Positions 20,668 through 30,404 of a DNA stretch of 64,000 bases are shown here, one piece after another (position 1 is the first letter of the stretch; each line of letters starts with the position of its first letter). The stretch spans positions 186,001-250,000 of the forward strand of contig NZ_QASN01000019.1 in NCBI RefSeq assembly GCF_003052585.1, written 5' to 3'. Source of the DNA: Pseudomonas mangrovi. GTDB lineage: Bacteria > Pseudomonadota > Gammaproteobacteria > Pseudomonadales > Pseudomonadaceae. Under the pieces are notes generated by a model. That model was not told the origin of the DNA and searched no databases. It saw only the letters and a program-made list of their open reading frames with translations. Made by a program: the position numbers and the translations under genes.

Positions 20668-21984
20668 ATGTTCAACAGCAAACTAAAACAAGAAGTAGCC
20701 CAGCTGCGCGACGAGCTGGCCAGCCTGCGTCAGGTGAGAGACTCGATCAACCAGTCGATGCTGGTGCTGGAGATGGGGGCGGACGGCACCATTCACGAGG
20801 TCAACGACAACTTTCTCGGGGAGATGCGCTATACCCGCGACAAGCTGGTCGGCCGCAAACTCGACTCACTGATCCCCGACAGCTTCCGTCGTGAGCCCAA
20901 CTACCAGTATCTCCAGCAGGCGCTGCGCTCGCGTGAACATCTCAGCGGCGCCTTTCGTCTGCTGCGCGGCGACGGCGAGGAAGCCTGGTTGCGGGCCATC
21001 TGGCAGCCAGTGTTGCGGGCCAACGGCGATCTGGAGCGTTTCACTCTCTGCGCCAACGACCTGACCCGCACCATCAGCACCTCCCGGGAGCACGAGGGCC
21101 TGATCGCCGCCCTGCTGCGTTCGACCGCAGTAATCGAATTCGATCTCTCGGGAAGGATCCTGACCGCCAACCCGCGCTTCCTCGAAGCCATGGGCTACCG
21201 TCTCGAGCAGATCAAGGGCAAGCACCATCGGATTTTCTGCACAGAGGAGGAGGCCGCCTCGCAGGCGTATCGTGATTTCTGGACCCGTCTGAATCGCGGC
21301 GAATATGTCGCCGACCGATTCAAGCGCGTGGACAGCCACGGCAACCTCGTCTGGCTGGAGGCGTCTTACAATCCCATCACCGACACGCACGACCGCCTGT
21401 ACAAAGTGGTCAAGTTCGCCACCGTCATCACCGACCAGATCAATCGCGAACAGGCCGTGGCCGACGCCGCAAGCATGGCCTACGACATTTCGCGGCATAC
21501 CGACGGCAGCGCTGACAAGGGCGCCGCGGTAGTACGGCAGACGGTTGACGTGATGCGCCGCATCGCCAGCCAACTGCAGGAGGCCAGCGACGGCATCCAG
21601 GCGCTGGGCAAGCAGTCGCAGCTGATCAGCACCATCATGCAGACCATCCGCGGCATCGCCGACCAAACCAACCTGCTGGCACTCAACGCAGCCATCGAGG
21701 CGGCGCGAGCCGGCGAGCAGGGACGCGGCTTTGCCGTGGTTGCCGACGAAGTACGCCAGCTGGCCGGGCGTACCAGCCAGGCCACCGAGGAGATCGTCGA
21801 GGTGGTACAGCGTAATCAGGTCCTGGCCCAGGACGCCGTGGCGAGCATGGCCAGCAGTCGAGAGCAGGCGGAACAGGGACTGGATCTGGCCAGCGAGGCG
21901 GGCGCGGTAATCGTCGAGATTCAGGACGGTGCCAAGCAGGTCGTGCAGGCTGTCGCACAGTTCGCCAGCCAGCTGAAGAACTGA
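20668..21984 (+). CDS. Soluble PAS-PAS chemoreceptor (BdlA-like)
   Basis: A 438-aa methyl-accepting-type protein without membrane segments. A short coiled coil (1-25) leads to PAS1 (about 26-120; [14 protein letters not shown]) and PAS2 (about 145-240; [21 protein letters not shown]), each followed by PAC-like sequence. The signalling hairpin holds the invariant tip region ([38 protein letters not shown]). The layout and size resemble P. aeruginosa BdlA (417 aa), which triggers biofilm dispersal. The ATG at 20668 has AGGAG at 20655-20659. BdlA-type receptors can be cut between the PAS domains; whether this one is cannot be seen here. Confidence 0.85.
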   Translation: MFNSKLKQEVAQLRDELASLRQVRDSINQSMLVLEMGADGTIHEVNDNFLGEMRYTRDKLVGRKLDSLIPDSFRREPNYQYLQQALRSREHLSGAFRLLRGDGEEAWLRAIWQPVLRANGDLERFTLCANDLTRTISTSREHEGLIAALLRSTAVIEFDLSGRILTANPRFLEAMGYRLEQIKGKHHRIFCTEEEAASQAYRDFWTRLNRGEYVADRFKRVDSHGNLVWLEASYNPITDTHDRLYKVVKFATVITDQINREQAVADAASMAYDISRHTDGSADKGAAVVRQTVDVMRRIASQLQEASDGIQALGKQSQLISTIMQTIRGIADQTNLLALNAAIEAARAGEQGRGFAVVADEVRQLAGRTSQATEEIVEVVQRNQVLAQDAVASMASSREQAEQGLDLASEAGAVIVEIQDGAKQVVQAVAQFASQLKN

Positions 21985-22012
21985 GACGAAAAGCCCGGCA
22001 AGCGCCGGGCTT
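21985..22012 (-). terminator. Terminator of lipA (possibly bidirectional)
   Basis: AAGCCCGGC (21991-21999) pairs with GCCGGGCTT (22004-22012). Read on the minus strand the stem is followed by TTTTCGTC, giving a good intrinsic terminator 14 bp after the lipA stop. On the plus strand it would follow the chemoreceptor gene but with a poor T-run. Confidence 0.7.
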
Positions 22013-22026
22013 GAGGTGCGGCAGGC

Positions 22027-23004
22027 TCAGTCGTGCTTGTGGCCGTGCGCCTGCTGGTCGGCGTGATAGGAGGAGCGCACCAGCGGCCCCGAGGCGACGT
22101 TCTTGAACCCCATCTTCTCGCCCTCTTCGGCGAACCAGGCGAAGGTGTCCGGGTGGACGAAGCGCTGCACCGCCAGGTGACTGCGTGAGGGCTGCAGATA
22201 CTGGCCCAGGGTGAGCATGTCGATGTCGTGCTCGCGCATGCGCTGCATGACTTCGATGACTTCCTCGTCGGTCTCGCCCAGGCCAAGCATCAGCCCGGAC
22301 TTGGTCGGTACGCCGGGCACACGTTTCTTGAAATTCTCCAGCAGATCCAGCGACCACTCGAAATCCGAACCAGGACGCGCAGCCTTGTACAGACGCGGTA
22401 CCGTCTCCAGGTTGTGATTGAAGATGTCCGGCGGCTCGCTGGCAGTGATTTCCAGGGCCACATCCATGCGCCCGCGGTAGTCCGGCACCAGCGTTTCCAG
22501 TTGCACGCCGGGCGAGCGCTTGCGGATCTCGCGCAGGCAGTCGGCAAAATGCTGGGCGCCACCGTCACGCAGGTCGTCGCGATCCACCGAGGTGATCACC
22601 ACGTACTTCAGCCGCAGATCGGCGATGGCGATGGCCAGGTTAGCCGGCTCGTCGGCATCCAGCGGTTTGGGCCGGCCATGGCCGACGTCACAGAACGGGC
22701 AGCGCCGGGTGCAGATGTCGCCCATGATCATGAAGGTCGCGGTGCCGCCGGAGAAACACTCGCCCAGGTTGGGACAGGACGCTTCCTCGCAGACACTGTG
22801 CAGCTTGTGCTTGCGCAGCAGTTGCTTGATCCGGTCAACTTCGGGCGAGATCGGCATGCGCACCCGTATCCAGTCCGGCTTGCGCGGCAGTTCGTCGGTG
22901 GGAATGATCTTCACCGGAATGCGCGCAACCTTCTCCGCGCCGCGCATCTTGACGCCCGTTTCCACCTTGGCCGGGCCCTTGCCCGTGATTTCAGCACTGC
23001 TCAT
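22027..23004 (-). CDS. lipA: Lipoyl synthase
   Basis: A 325-aa radical SAM enzyme that inserts two sulfurs into protein-bound octanoate. The auxiliary cluster cysteines are in [12 protein letters not shown]. The radical SAM motif is [10 protein letters not shown]-terminal RSSYHADQ segment carries the conserved Ser ligand. The ATG at 23004 fits homologues; an in-frame ATG at 23061 lies deep in lipB. It overlaps the lipB 3' end by 14 bp. Its tail HGHKHD is His-rich. Confidence 0.96.
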   Translation of the reverse strand: MSSAEITGKGPAKVETGVKMRGAEKVARIPVKIIPTDELPRKPDWIRVRMPISPEVDRIKQLLRKHKLHSVCEEASCPNLGECFSGGTATFMIMGDICTRRCPFCDVGHGRPKPLDADEPANLAIAIADLRLKYVVITSVDRDDLRDGGAQHFADCLREIRKRSPGVQLETLVPDYRGRMDVALEITASEPPDIFNHNLETVPRLYKAARPGSDFEWSLDLLENFKKRVPGVPTKSGLMLGLGETDEEVIEVMQRMREHDIDMLTLGQYLQPSRSHLAVQRFVHPDTFAWFAEEGEKMGFKNVASGPLVRSSYHADQQAHGHKHD

Positions 23005-23659
23005 GGCATTCGATCCCGCCCGCAAGGGGCCTGTGTCCAGCGTAGTCGAGGTGACGGGCAAGCTGATCGCTCAGACGCCGGCCGACCTCGTTGAAATTGA
23101 CCGACCCGGCGGTTTCGTCACGCAGCTGGGTCATGCGTAGCCCGGCGTAACCGCAGGGATTGATGCGCGCAAAGGGTTGCAGATCCATGTCCAGATTCAG
23201 CGCCAGACCATGGAAGGAGCGGCCGTTGCGGATACGCAGGCCGAGCGAGGCAATCTTCGCATCGCCCACATAGACACCGGGCGCGTCCGCCTTGGGGTAG
23301 GCATCGACAGCATAGCTGGCCAGCACCTCGACCAGGCTGCGCTCGATGCGGCTGACCAGTTCGCGAACACCGAGCCCCAGGCGACGCACATCGAGCAGCA
23401 GGTAGACGACCAGTTGTCCCGGACCGTGATAGGTCACCTGGCCGCCGCGGTCGACCTTGACCACCGGGATGTCACCCGGCAGCAGCAGGTGCTCGGGTTT
23501 GCCGGCCTGGCCCTGGGTAAATACCGGCGGATGTTCGAGCAGCCAGAGCTCGTCGGGCGTACTCGCATCACGCTCGTTGGTGAAGCGCTGCATGGCATGC
23601 CAGACCGGCTCGTATGACAACCGGCCAAGCTCGCGAATACCCAGGACCTGCCCCGCCAT
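22991..23659 (-). CDS. lipB: Octanoyltransferase
   Basis: A 222-aa cytosolic enzyme moving octanoate from acyl-carrier protein to lipoyl domains, the step before Lip[21 protein letters not shown] is the family signature. The catalytic Lys is in [13 protein letters not shown] and the catalytic Cys in [13 protein letters not shown]. It sits between the DUF493 gene (18 bp) and lipA, all on the minus strand. Confidence 0.96.
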   Translation of the reverse strand: MAGQVLGIRELGRLSYEPVWHAMQRFTNERDASTPDELWLLEHPPVFTQGQAGKPEHLLLPGDIPVVKVDRGGQVTYHGPGQLVVYLLLDVRRLGLGVRELVSRIERSLVEVLASYAVDAYPKADAPGVYVGDAKIASLGLRIRNGRSFHGLALNLDMDLQPFARINPCGYAGLRMTQLRDETAGSVNFNEVGRRLSDQLARHLDYAGHRPLAGGIECHEQC

Positions 23660-23677
23660 GGCGGATTCCTCGTCGTG

Positions 23678-23956
23678 TCAGAGCACCATATGCACGCGGC
23701 CAGTGGCACGCAGGTCGACATGAATCGCCTGCAGCTGATCGACCCCGGTGGCGGTGATCAGCACCTGCACGGAGACGAAGCGGCCCTTGCTGCTTTCGCG
23801 CACCACCAGGCTGGTGGTATCCAGATCCGGCGCGTGACGCTGGACGACCTCGATCACCAGTTCGCGGAAATCCTCACCGGCATCGCCGACCACCTTGATC
23901 GGATAGCGCGGGCAGGGAAATTCGATTTTCGGAGGATTTACTTGGCTATCGCTCAT
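23678..23956 (-). CDS. ybeD: DUF493 (YbeD) family protein
   Basis: A 92-aa ferredoxin-like-fold protein. [18 protein letters not shown] and a C-terminal beta-strand region ([17 protein letters not shown]) match YbeD. YbeD sits between dacA and lipB in E. coli, exactly as here. It resembles regulatory ACT-like domains; its role is unproven. Confidence 0.9.
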   Translation of the reverse strand: MSDSQVNPPKIEFPCPRYPIKVVGDAGEDFRELVIEVVQRHAPDLDTTSLVVRESSKGRFVSVQVLITATGVDQLQAIHVDLRATGRVHMVL

Positions 23957-24038
23957 GCAGTTGCGGGCCTCGCCCTTGCTGACTGTGGGTCGAAATCGAC
24001 GCCTGGCTGGCAGTGCAGCCTAGATGAGGGCGGCTGGC

Positions 24039-24078
24039 AAAAAAACAAGCCGCCCAGGCGCCGGGGCCTGAAGCCCTC
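24039..24078 (-). terminator. Terminator after dacA
   Basis: On the minus strand, 5-45 bp after the dacA stop, a GC-rich imperfect stem (CAGGC/GCCTG core) is followed by TTTTTTT (complement of 24039-24045). This marks a break between the cell-wall genes and the DUF493-lipB-lipA group. Confidence 0.6.
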
Positions 24079-24082
24079 TACT

Positions 24083-25258
24083 TCAGCTGAACAGCCCGAG
24101 GAAGAACATCTTGATGCTGTCCCACAGGCGACCGAAGAAACCGGCCTCTTCGACCGCACTCAGGGCGACCAGATCAGCGCTGTGGACCAACTGCTCGCCG
24201 TTACGGACCTCGACCTTGCCGATCACCTGCCCGGCACTGATCGGCGCAACCAGTTCCGGCTGGACCTGCATGGTCGCTTCCAGCTTGTCGGCCTGGCCGC
24301 GCGGCAGGGTCAGAATCATGTCTTCGGCGAGACCGGCCGGAACATCAGACGCCTGGCCTTTCCAGACCGTTGCGCGGGTCAGCTCGACGCCCTTGTCGCG
24401 CAGCTTGCGCGTTTCGAAGAAGCGGAAGCCATAGGTCAGCAGTTTCTGAGTCTCGGCAGCGCGAACCTTCTCGCTGTCGGTGCCGAATACCGAGGTGATC
24501 ATCCGCGCGTTGTCACGCTTTGCAGACGCCACCAGGCAGTATCCCGCTTCCTCGGTATGGCCGGTCTTGAGTCCGTCAACGGTGCTGTCGCGCCACAGCA
24601 GGAGGTTGCGATTGCTCTGCTTGATATCGTTCCAGACGAACTCCTTCTGCGAGTAGATCGCATAGTGTTCCTGGTCTTCCTGGATGATCGCCCGCGCGAG
24701 GATGGCCATGTCGTGGGCACTGGAGTAATGCTCCGGGTGCGGCAGGCCGGTGGAGTTCATGAAGTGGCTGTTCTTCATGCCCAGCTTCTGGGCAGTGGCA
24801 TTCATCATGTCGGCGAAAGCGTCCTCGCTGCCGGCAATGTACTCGGCCAAGGCGATACTGGCGTCGTTGCCGGACTGGATGATTACGCCGTGCAGCAGAT
24901 CATCGACGGAGGCCTGGCTGTTCAGCGGCAGGAACATGGTCGAGCCACCGGAAGCAGCACCACCGGTGCGCCAGGCGTGTTCGCTGATCGGCACCATGTC
25001 CTGTTCGCCGATCTTGCCACGACGAATTTCCAGGGTAGCGATATAGGCCGTCATCAATTTGGTCAGGCTGGCCGGCGGCAGGCGCTGGTCGCCATTGTTT
25101 TCGACCAGGACATTGCCGCTCGCGGCGTCCATCAGGACATATGACTTGGCGGCCAGTTGCGGCGGTGCCGGCACGATGGTCGTGGAGGCCAGCGCCACCG
25201 GCGCGACCAGCAGCGAAAGGGAAAGGAAACAGCGACGAGCAAGGCAGGTAATGTTCAT
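24083..25258 (-). CDS. dacA: D-alanyl-D-alanine carboxypeptidase (PBP5/6 type)
   Basis: A 391-aa low-molecular-weight penicillin-binding protein. A signal peptide (FLSLSLLVAPVALA) is followed by the peptidase S11 domain with S64-LTK-K67 (PPASLTKLMT), SGN in IIQSGNDAS and KTG in GLKTGHTEE. The PBP5 C-terminal domain (about 285-375) and an amphipathic membrane anchor (LWDSIKMFFLGLFS) complete it. It trims pentapeptides in the periplasm. P. aeruginosa calls the gene at this locus dacC. Confidence 0.95.
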   Translation of the reverse strand: MNITCLARRCFLSLSLLVAPVALASTTIVPAPPQLAAKSYVLMDAASGNVLVENNGDQRLPPASLTKLMTAYIATLEIRRGKIGEQDMVPISEHAWRTGGAASGGSTMFLPLNSQASVDDLLHGVIIQSGNDASIALAEYIAGSEDAFADMMNATAQKLGMKNSHFMNSTGLPHPEHYSSAHDMAILARAIIQEDQEHYAIYSQKEFVWNDIKQSNRNLLLWRDSTVDGLKTGHTEEAGYCLVASAKRDNARMITSVFGTDSEKVRAAETQKLLTYGFRFFETRKLRDKGVELTRATVWKGQASDVPAGLAEDMILTLPRGQADKLEATMQVQPELVAPISAGQVIGKVEVRNGEQLVHSADLVALSAVEEAGFFGRLWDSIKMFFLGLFS

Positions 25259-25310
25259 CAGAATCTCTGGGACTTATGGGTGACGGTCGCACCGACGAGG
25301 GCGCGAACCA

Positions 25311-26297
25311 TTAATCGACGTTCACCAACGAGGGGTGGCCAAGGTTCGCCAGGCGAACACTGTCCTGCAGACGCAGGGCCTCATCCTGAGTTCCGATCGG
25401 CCCCAGCCGCACGCGATGCAGTATCTGCTGGTCGCGGACCACCGAACTGATGAAGACAGGGGCATTGAACGAGCTGCTCAACTTGGCCTTGAGGAGTTCG
25501 GCAGCGTCCGGGTTGGCGAAGGCTCCGACCTGGAGATACAGGCCAGACGCTGGTACAGAAGCGTTTTTTTTTGAGTCGATTTCGCTCGGCAGCACCGCGG
25601 CGGCGTGCTGTGCCGGCGGTGGGGTGTACTGCTCGACCACAGGCTGTGGAGCGGCCTGCTTGGGCTGGGTCAACATCAGCGGCGACGGAACCTGCCGTCC
25701 CTGTTGCGCCCACCAGCGCTGCGGGTCTATACCTTCGACCTTGACCCGCGCGGTGCCATGCTCGGCAAAATTGAGCTTCTTCGCCGCAGCGAAGGACAGG
25801 TCGATGATCCGGTCCGAATAGAATGGTCCGCGATCATTGACGCGCAGGATCACGCTCAGGCCGTTATCCAGGTTGGTGACACGCACGTAACTTGGCAGTG
25901 GCAGGGTCTTGTGCGCAGCCGTCATGCCATAGAGGTCATAGGCCTCGCCGTTGGCAGTGGCCTGGCCATGGAACTTGGTGCCGTACCAGGAGGCAGTGCC
26001 CACCGCCTGGTAGTTGCGCGAGTCCTGGATCGGGTAATAGGTCTTGCCCAGCACCGTGTAAGGACTGGCCTTGTAGTTGCCGGTATGCGGCATCGGCACG
26101 GCGTCGGGAATGCGCGAAACGTCTATGTCCCACCAGGGTGCGCCATCGCGGCTGGGGCGGGCATAGCTGCCGGGCCCGGAGATCGGTCCACCGGCCCGCA
26201 CCGGCTCGGTCGGCTGCGGCGCGCGCTGGGTAGTGCAGCTCACCAGCAGTGCCAGGCTGGCGAGGACCAGTAGAGGTTTGAGCTTGAACGGCGACAT
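25311..26297 (-). CDS. rlpA: Septal lytic transglycosylase RlpA
   Basis: A 328-aa outer-membrane lipoprotein (lipobox LLVSC, Cys21) that cleaves stem-less glycan strands at the septum. The double-psi barrel domain (about 90-190) has GTASWYGTKFHGQATANGE and VRVNDRGPF-like residues (ILRVNDRGPFYSDR). A Pro/Gln linker leads to a C-terminal SPOR domain (about 250-328; GLYLQVGAFANPDAAE). Nine consecutive As sit in the linker at codons 242-245. The ATG at 26297 overlaps the sltB1 stop by one base (TGATG). Confidence 0.95.
   Translation of the reverse strand: MSPFKLKPLLVLASLALLVSCTTQRAPQPTEPVRAGGPISGPGSYARPSRDGAPWWDIDVSRIPDAVPMPHTGNYKASPYTVLGKTYYPIQDSRNYQAVGTASWYGTKFHGQATANGEAYDLYGMTAAHKTLPLPSYVRVTNLDNGLSVILRVNDRGPFYSDRIIDLSFAAAKKLNFAEHGTARVKVEGIDPQRWWAQQGRQVPSPLMLTQPKQAAPQPVVEQYTPPPAQHAAAVLPSEIDSKKNASVPASGLYLQVGAFANPDAAELLKAKLSSSFNAPVFISSVVRDQQILHRVRLGPIGTQDEALRLQDSVRLANLGHPSLVNVD
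25564..25572 (-). repeat. A9 homopolymer in rlpA coding strand
   Basis: Nine Ts on the plus strand, read as TCA AAA AAA AAC in rlpA. In a GC-rich gene such a run is unusual. It contains the slippery heptamers A-AAA-AAA and A-AAA-AAC in the correct frame. It lies between the catalytic and SPOR domains. Confidence 0.9.
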
Positions 26298-27316
26298 CAC
26301 TTGGAATCCTTCGCCTTGACCAGCAGCTCGGAGAGCTGATGGACCGCCATTGCATACATGAAGCTGCGGTTGTAGCGGGTGATGGCGTAGAAGTTCTGCA
26401 GGCCGAACCAGTACTGGTCGCCATCTTCCGCCTGCAGGCGGAAGGCGGTCACTGCCTGGTCGTCACGCAGGGCATCCTGGCTCGACCAGCCCAAGGCACG
26501 CAGGTCACCGACGGTCCGCACCGGCTCGATACCTTCGGTGAGGCCCTCGTCGACCTTGTCGCCGCGGACCTTGGCACGACTGACCACCTGCTGCCCGGCA
26601 GTCCAGCCATGGTGCTTGAAGTAGCTGGCAACGCTGCCGATCGCATCGGTGGGGTTGTTCCAGATATCGATATGACCGTCACCATCGAAATCCACCGCAT
26701 AGGCGCGGAAGCTGCTCGGCATGAACTGCGGCAGGCCCATGGCACCGGCGTAGGAGCCCTTCAGACTGAGCGGATCGAGCTGTTCCTCGCGCGCCAGCAG
26801 GAAGAACTCGCGCAGCTGCTGACGAAAGAAGGGCGCGCGCGGCGGGTAGTCGAAGGCCAGCGTGGACAGCGCATCGACCACCCGGTAGCTGCCGGTGTTG
26901 CCACCGTAGAAGGTTTCCACGCCGATGATCGAGACGATCACCTGCGGCGGCACGCCATATTCCTGCTCGGCACGAGTGAGCGCCGCTTCATGCTGTCGCC
27001 AGAAATCCACGCCACGCGAAATGCGCGAGTCGGTGATGAAGATCGGCCGGTAGTCCTTCCACGGCTTGACCTTCTCCGCCGGTCGCGAGATGGCGTCGAG
27101 AATCAACTGCTTGCGCTCCACCTTGGCGAAGACCTCAAGCAATTGCTCCGCGGCGAAGCCATGGTCACGGGTCATCTCCGCGACGAACTCCTCGACCAGG
27201 GGTGAATTCTGGTAGTCGGCCGCCTGCAGCGGCAGTACAACCCCCAGCGCGCCGGCAAGGCCGGCCCAGCGAACAGAGCGAGCAGCCCAGCCACGCAGTC
27301 GATGCATTGAAGTCAT
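26297..27316 (-). CDS. sltB1: Lytic transglycosylase, MltB family (SltB1)
   Basis: A 339-aa periplasmic transglycosylase. After a signal sequence (AGLAGALGVVLPLQA) the MltB domain carries the catalytic Glu in IIGVETFYGGNTG and GAMGLPQFMPSSF, with DFDGDGHIDIWNN as the EF-hand-like loop. No PGBD. Three in-frame ATGs compete (27343, 27316, 27307); 27343 would overlap rodA by 19 bp and has no ribosome site. It sits between rodA and rlpA, a division/elongation cluster. Confidence 0.92.
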   Translation of the reverse strand: MTSMHRLRGWAARSVRWAGLAGALGVVLPLQAADYQNSPLVEEFVAEMTRDHGFAAEQLLEVFAKVERKQLILDAISRPAEKVKPWKDYRPIFITDSRISRGVDFWRQHEAALTRAEQEYGVPPQVIVSIIGVETFYGGNTGSYRVVDALSTLAFDYPPRAPFFRQQLREFFLLAREEQLDPLSLKGSYAGAMGLPQFMPSSFRAYAVDFDGDGHIDIWNNPTDAIGSVASYFKHHGWTAGQQVVSRAKVRGDKVDEGLTEGIEPVRTVGDLRALGWSSQDALRDDQAVTAFRLQAEDGDQYWFGLQNFYAITRYNRSFMYAMAVHQLSELLVKAKDSK

Positions 27317-27324
27317 TGCCCCGA

Positions 27325-28470
27325 TCAAACCTGTGTAATCCATTTTTTATGGGTATGAATTGCCATCAGGATCCCGAATCCAGACAGCAGCGTCACCAAC
27401 GAGGTGCCGCCATAACTGATGAAGGGCAATGGTACCCCCACCACCGGCAATAGCCCACTGACCATGCCGATATTGACAAACACATACACAAAAAACGTCA
27501 TCGTCAGACTGCCTGCGAGCAGCTTGCCGAACAGCGTCTGCGCCCGCACCGTGATGAACAACCCACGACCGATCAGCAGCAGATAGAGAAACAGCAGCAG
27601 GCAGATCCCGACCAGGCCGAACTCTTCGCCGAGCACCGCGATGATGAAGTCCGTGTGACTCTCCGGCAAGAAGTCCAGGTGCGACTGGGTGCCCATCAGC
27701 CAGCCTTTGCCGAACACCCCGCCGGAGCCGATGGCCGCCTTGGACTGGATGATGTTCCAGCCGGCACCGAGCGGATCGCTTTCCGGATCCAGGAACGTCA
27801 GCACCCGGCGCTTCTGGTAGTCGTGCATGACGAAGAACCACATCGCCACGGCGATCGGCACCGCCGCCGCCACTGCGCCGATGATCCAGCGCCAGCGCAG
27901 GCCGGCAACAAACAGCACGAACATGCCCGAGGCGAGAATCAGCAGCGAGGTGCCCAGGTCCGGCTGCTTGAGGATCAGTGCCACCGGCACCAGGATCAGC
28001 GCCAGACTGATCACGATGTGCTTGAAACGCGGCGGCAGCGAGCGGCTGGCCAGGTACCAGGCAATGGTCATCGGCATGACGATCTTCATCATCTCCGACG
28101 GCTGAAAGCGGATCACCCCGGGAATGTTGATCCAGCGCGTCGCCCCCATTGCGGTATGCCCGATGAGTTCCACAGCGACCAGCAGCGCCACCCCACCGCC
28201 ATAGGCCAGCGGCACCCAGCGCGACATGAAGCGCGGATCGAACTGGGCGATGACCAGCATCACCACCAGACCGACGCTGAAAGACGTCGCCTGCTTGATC
28301 AACAGATCCCAGTTCTTGCCGCTGGCGGAGTAGAGAATGAACAGGCTGCCCACCGCCAGCAACAGCAACAGCAACAGCAACACACCGTCGATGTGCAGGC
28401 GCTGCAACAGGCTGGAGCGACGACGCAGCACGTCTTCGCTGGACAGGTTGCGGTCGAAGTTGCCGTTCAT
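27325..28470 (-). CDS. rodA: Peptidoglycan glycosyltransferase RodA
   Basis: A 381-aa SEDS-family polymerase with about ten membrane helices. The conserved extracytoplasmic loop SHLDFLPESHTDFI holds the catalytic Asp region, and LPFISYGGTSLV near the C-terminus is the SEDS signature. It pairs with PBP2, encoded just upstream with a 4-bp overlap. A run of leucines (LLLLLLLLAVGSLFILYS) marks the first helix. Confidence 0.96.
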   Translation of the reverse strand: MNGNFDRNLSSEDVLRRRSSLLQRLHIDGVLLLLLLLLAVGSLFILYSASGKNWDLLIKQATSFSVGLVVMLVIAQFDPRFMSRWVPLAYGGGVALLVAVELIGHTAMGATRWINIPGVIRFQPSEMMKIVMPMTIAWYLASRSLPPRFKHIVISLALILVPVALILKQPDLGTSLLILASGMFVLFVAGLRWRWIIGAVAAAVPIAVAMWFFVMHDYQKRRVLTFLDPESDPLGAGWNIIQSKAAIGSGGVFGKGWLMGTQSHLDFLPESHTDFIIAVLGEEFGLVGICLLLFLYLLLIGRGLFITVRAQTLFGKLLAGSLTMTFFVYVFVNIGMVSGLLPVVGVPLPFISYGGTSLVTLLSGFGILMAIHTHKKWITQV

Positions 28471-30389
28471 TGCGAGGCCCCCGGCAAGCTAACCGGCTCA
28501 TTGAAACGGTACTCGGGCTTTAGCTGCCCATCGGGCCCCAGCAACCAGGCATCCATCACCTGCTTGACCACGGGTGCAGCAACGCCGGAACCGGACTCGC
28601 CGTTCTCGACCATCACAGCCACGGCGATGCGCGGGTTTTGTGCGGGAGCAAAGGCCACGAACAGCGCGTGGTCACGATGCCGCTCCTGGACCTTGCTGCG
28701 GTCGTACTTCTCGCCCTGGCGGATAGCGACTACCTGGGCCGTGCCGCTCTTGCCGGCGATACGGTAGACCGCGGCATCACCGACCTTGCGCGCGGTACCG
28801 CGCGGACCATGCATGACCATTTCCATGTCGTGGGTGACCTGGTCCCAGATCTGCGGATCGCGCAGACGAAGGTCGTCCGGCACCGGGCGATCCTCCAGCA
28901 GCTCGTGGGCGATCAGCTCCTCCGGACTCATGCCGTCGGCATTTTTCAGCAGCCGCGGGCGCCGCCACTGCCCGCGATTGGCCACCAGCGCCATGGACTG
29001 GGCAAGCTGAAGCGGCGTGGTCAGCATGAAACCCTGGCCGATCCCGGTGATCAGCGTCTCCCCCGGATACCAGGGCTGCCGACGATTGGTTCGCTTCCAC
29101 TCGCGCGAAGGCATCAGCCCCTCGGACTCCTCGAACATGTCCAGGGACACCCGCTGACCGATGCCGAAGGAGGACAGATAGCTATGCATACGATCGATCC
29201 CCAGCTTGTTTGCCAGGTCATAGAAATAGGTGTCGTTGGAGCGTTGCACGGCGAGCTCCATGTCGACCCAGCCGTCGCCGTTGCGATTCCAGTTGCGATA
29301 CTTGTGACTGTGATTGGGCAGTTGATAGAAACCGGGATCGAATACCCGCGTACTGCGATTGACCACACCGCTATCCAGCCCGGCCAGCGCCACCAGCGGC
29401 TTGATCGTCGAGCCCGGCGGATACAGACCACGCAGCACACGGTTGTACAGCGGCCGGTCGATCGAATCGCGCAGATCGGCGTAGTCCTTGAAGCTGATAC
29501 CGGTGACGAACAGGTTGGGGTTGAAACTGGGTTGGCTGACCATCGCCAACACCCCGCCGGTTGCCGGGTCGATGGCAATCACCGCACCACGCCTGCCGCC
29601 CAGCGCCTTCTCGGCCGCCTCCTGCAGATGCAGATCCAGATGCAGGGTCAGATCCTTGCCCGGCTGCGGATCGGTACGATTGAGCACCCGCAGAACCCGC
29701 CCACGCGCGTTGGTCTCGACCTCCTCGTAGCCGACCCCACCGTGCAGCAGATCCTCGTAGAACTTCTCTACCCCGGTCTTGCCGATGTGGTGGGTGCCGC
29801 TGTAATCGACCGGATCGAGGTTCTTCAGCTCCTGCTCGTTGATCCGTCCGACATAACCGACCGAATGGGCGAAGTGCTCCCTCTGCGGATAGTGGCGCAC
29901 CAGCTGCGCAGCCACCTCGACGCCCGGCAGGCGGAACTGGTTCACCGCTACCCGGGCAATCTGTTCCTCGCTCAATTCGAACAGGATCGGCACCGGCTCG
30001 AACGGTCGCCGCCCCTGGCGCACGCGCTTCTCGAACAACGCCCGATCCTCCGGACTCAGCTCAAGGATCGCCACCAGCTCGTCCAGCACATGCAGCCAGT
30101 CGCCGGCCCGCTCGCGGGTCACGGTGAGGCTGAAGCTGGGCCGGTTGTCGGCGATGACGACGCCATTGCGGTCGAAGATCAGCCCACGGGTCGGCGGAAT
30201 CGGCTGCACATGGATGCGGTTGTTCTCCGCCAGCGTCGAGTGGTACTCGTGCTGCACCACCTGCAGGTAATACATCCAGCAGACCAGCAGCATCGTCAGC
30301 AGCAGCACGGCCACGGCACCGACGAACACCCGCCGCCGCACCAGGCGGGCGTCGCGTTCGTGGTCCTTCAGGCGGATCGGCTGCGGCAT
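28467..30389 (-). CDS. mrdA: Penicillin-binding protein 2
   Basis: A 640-aa class B transpeptidase of the elongasome. A membrane helix (about 20-42) is followed by the pedestal domain and the transpeptidase domain with S327 in PPGSTIKPLVAL, SxN in QRSNDTYFYD and KSGT in AGKSGTAQV. P. aeruginosa PBP2 uses the same Ser position. It starts the mrdA-rodA pair and is the target of mecillinam-type beta-lactams. Confidence 0.97.
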   Translation of the reverse strand: MPQPIRLKDHERDARLVRRRVFVGAVAVLLLTMLLVCWMYYLQVVQHEYHSTLAENNRIHVQPIPPTRGLIFDRNGVVIADNRPSFSLTVTRERAGDWLHVLDELVAILELSPEDRALFEKRVRQGRRPFEPVPILFELSEEQIARVAVNQFRLPGVEVAAQLVRHYPQREHFAHSVGYVGRINEQELKNLDPVDYSGTHHIGKTGVEKFYEDLLHGGVGYEEVETNARGRVLRVLNRTDPQPGKDLTLHLDLHLQEAAEKALGGRRGAVIAIDPATGGVLAMVSQPSFNPNLFVTGISFKDYADLRDSIDRPLYNRVLRGLYPPGSTIKPLVALAGLDSGVVNRSTRVFDPGFYQLPNHSHKYRNWNRNGDGWVDMELAVQRSNDTYFYDLANKLGIDRMHSYLSSFGIGQRVSLDMFEESEGLMPSREWKRTNRRQPWYPGETLITGIGQGFMLTTPLQLAQSMALVANRGQWRRPRLLKNADGMSPEELIAHELLEDRPVPDDLRLRDPQIWDQVTHDMEMVMHGPRGTARKVGDAAVYRIAGKSGTAQVVAIRQGEKYDRSKVQERHRDHALFVAFAPAQNPRIAVAVMVENGESGSGVAAPVVKQVMDAWLLGPDGQLKPEYRFNEPVSLPGASQ

Positions 30390-30404
30390 GGGTGGGCGCT
30401 ACTG

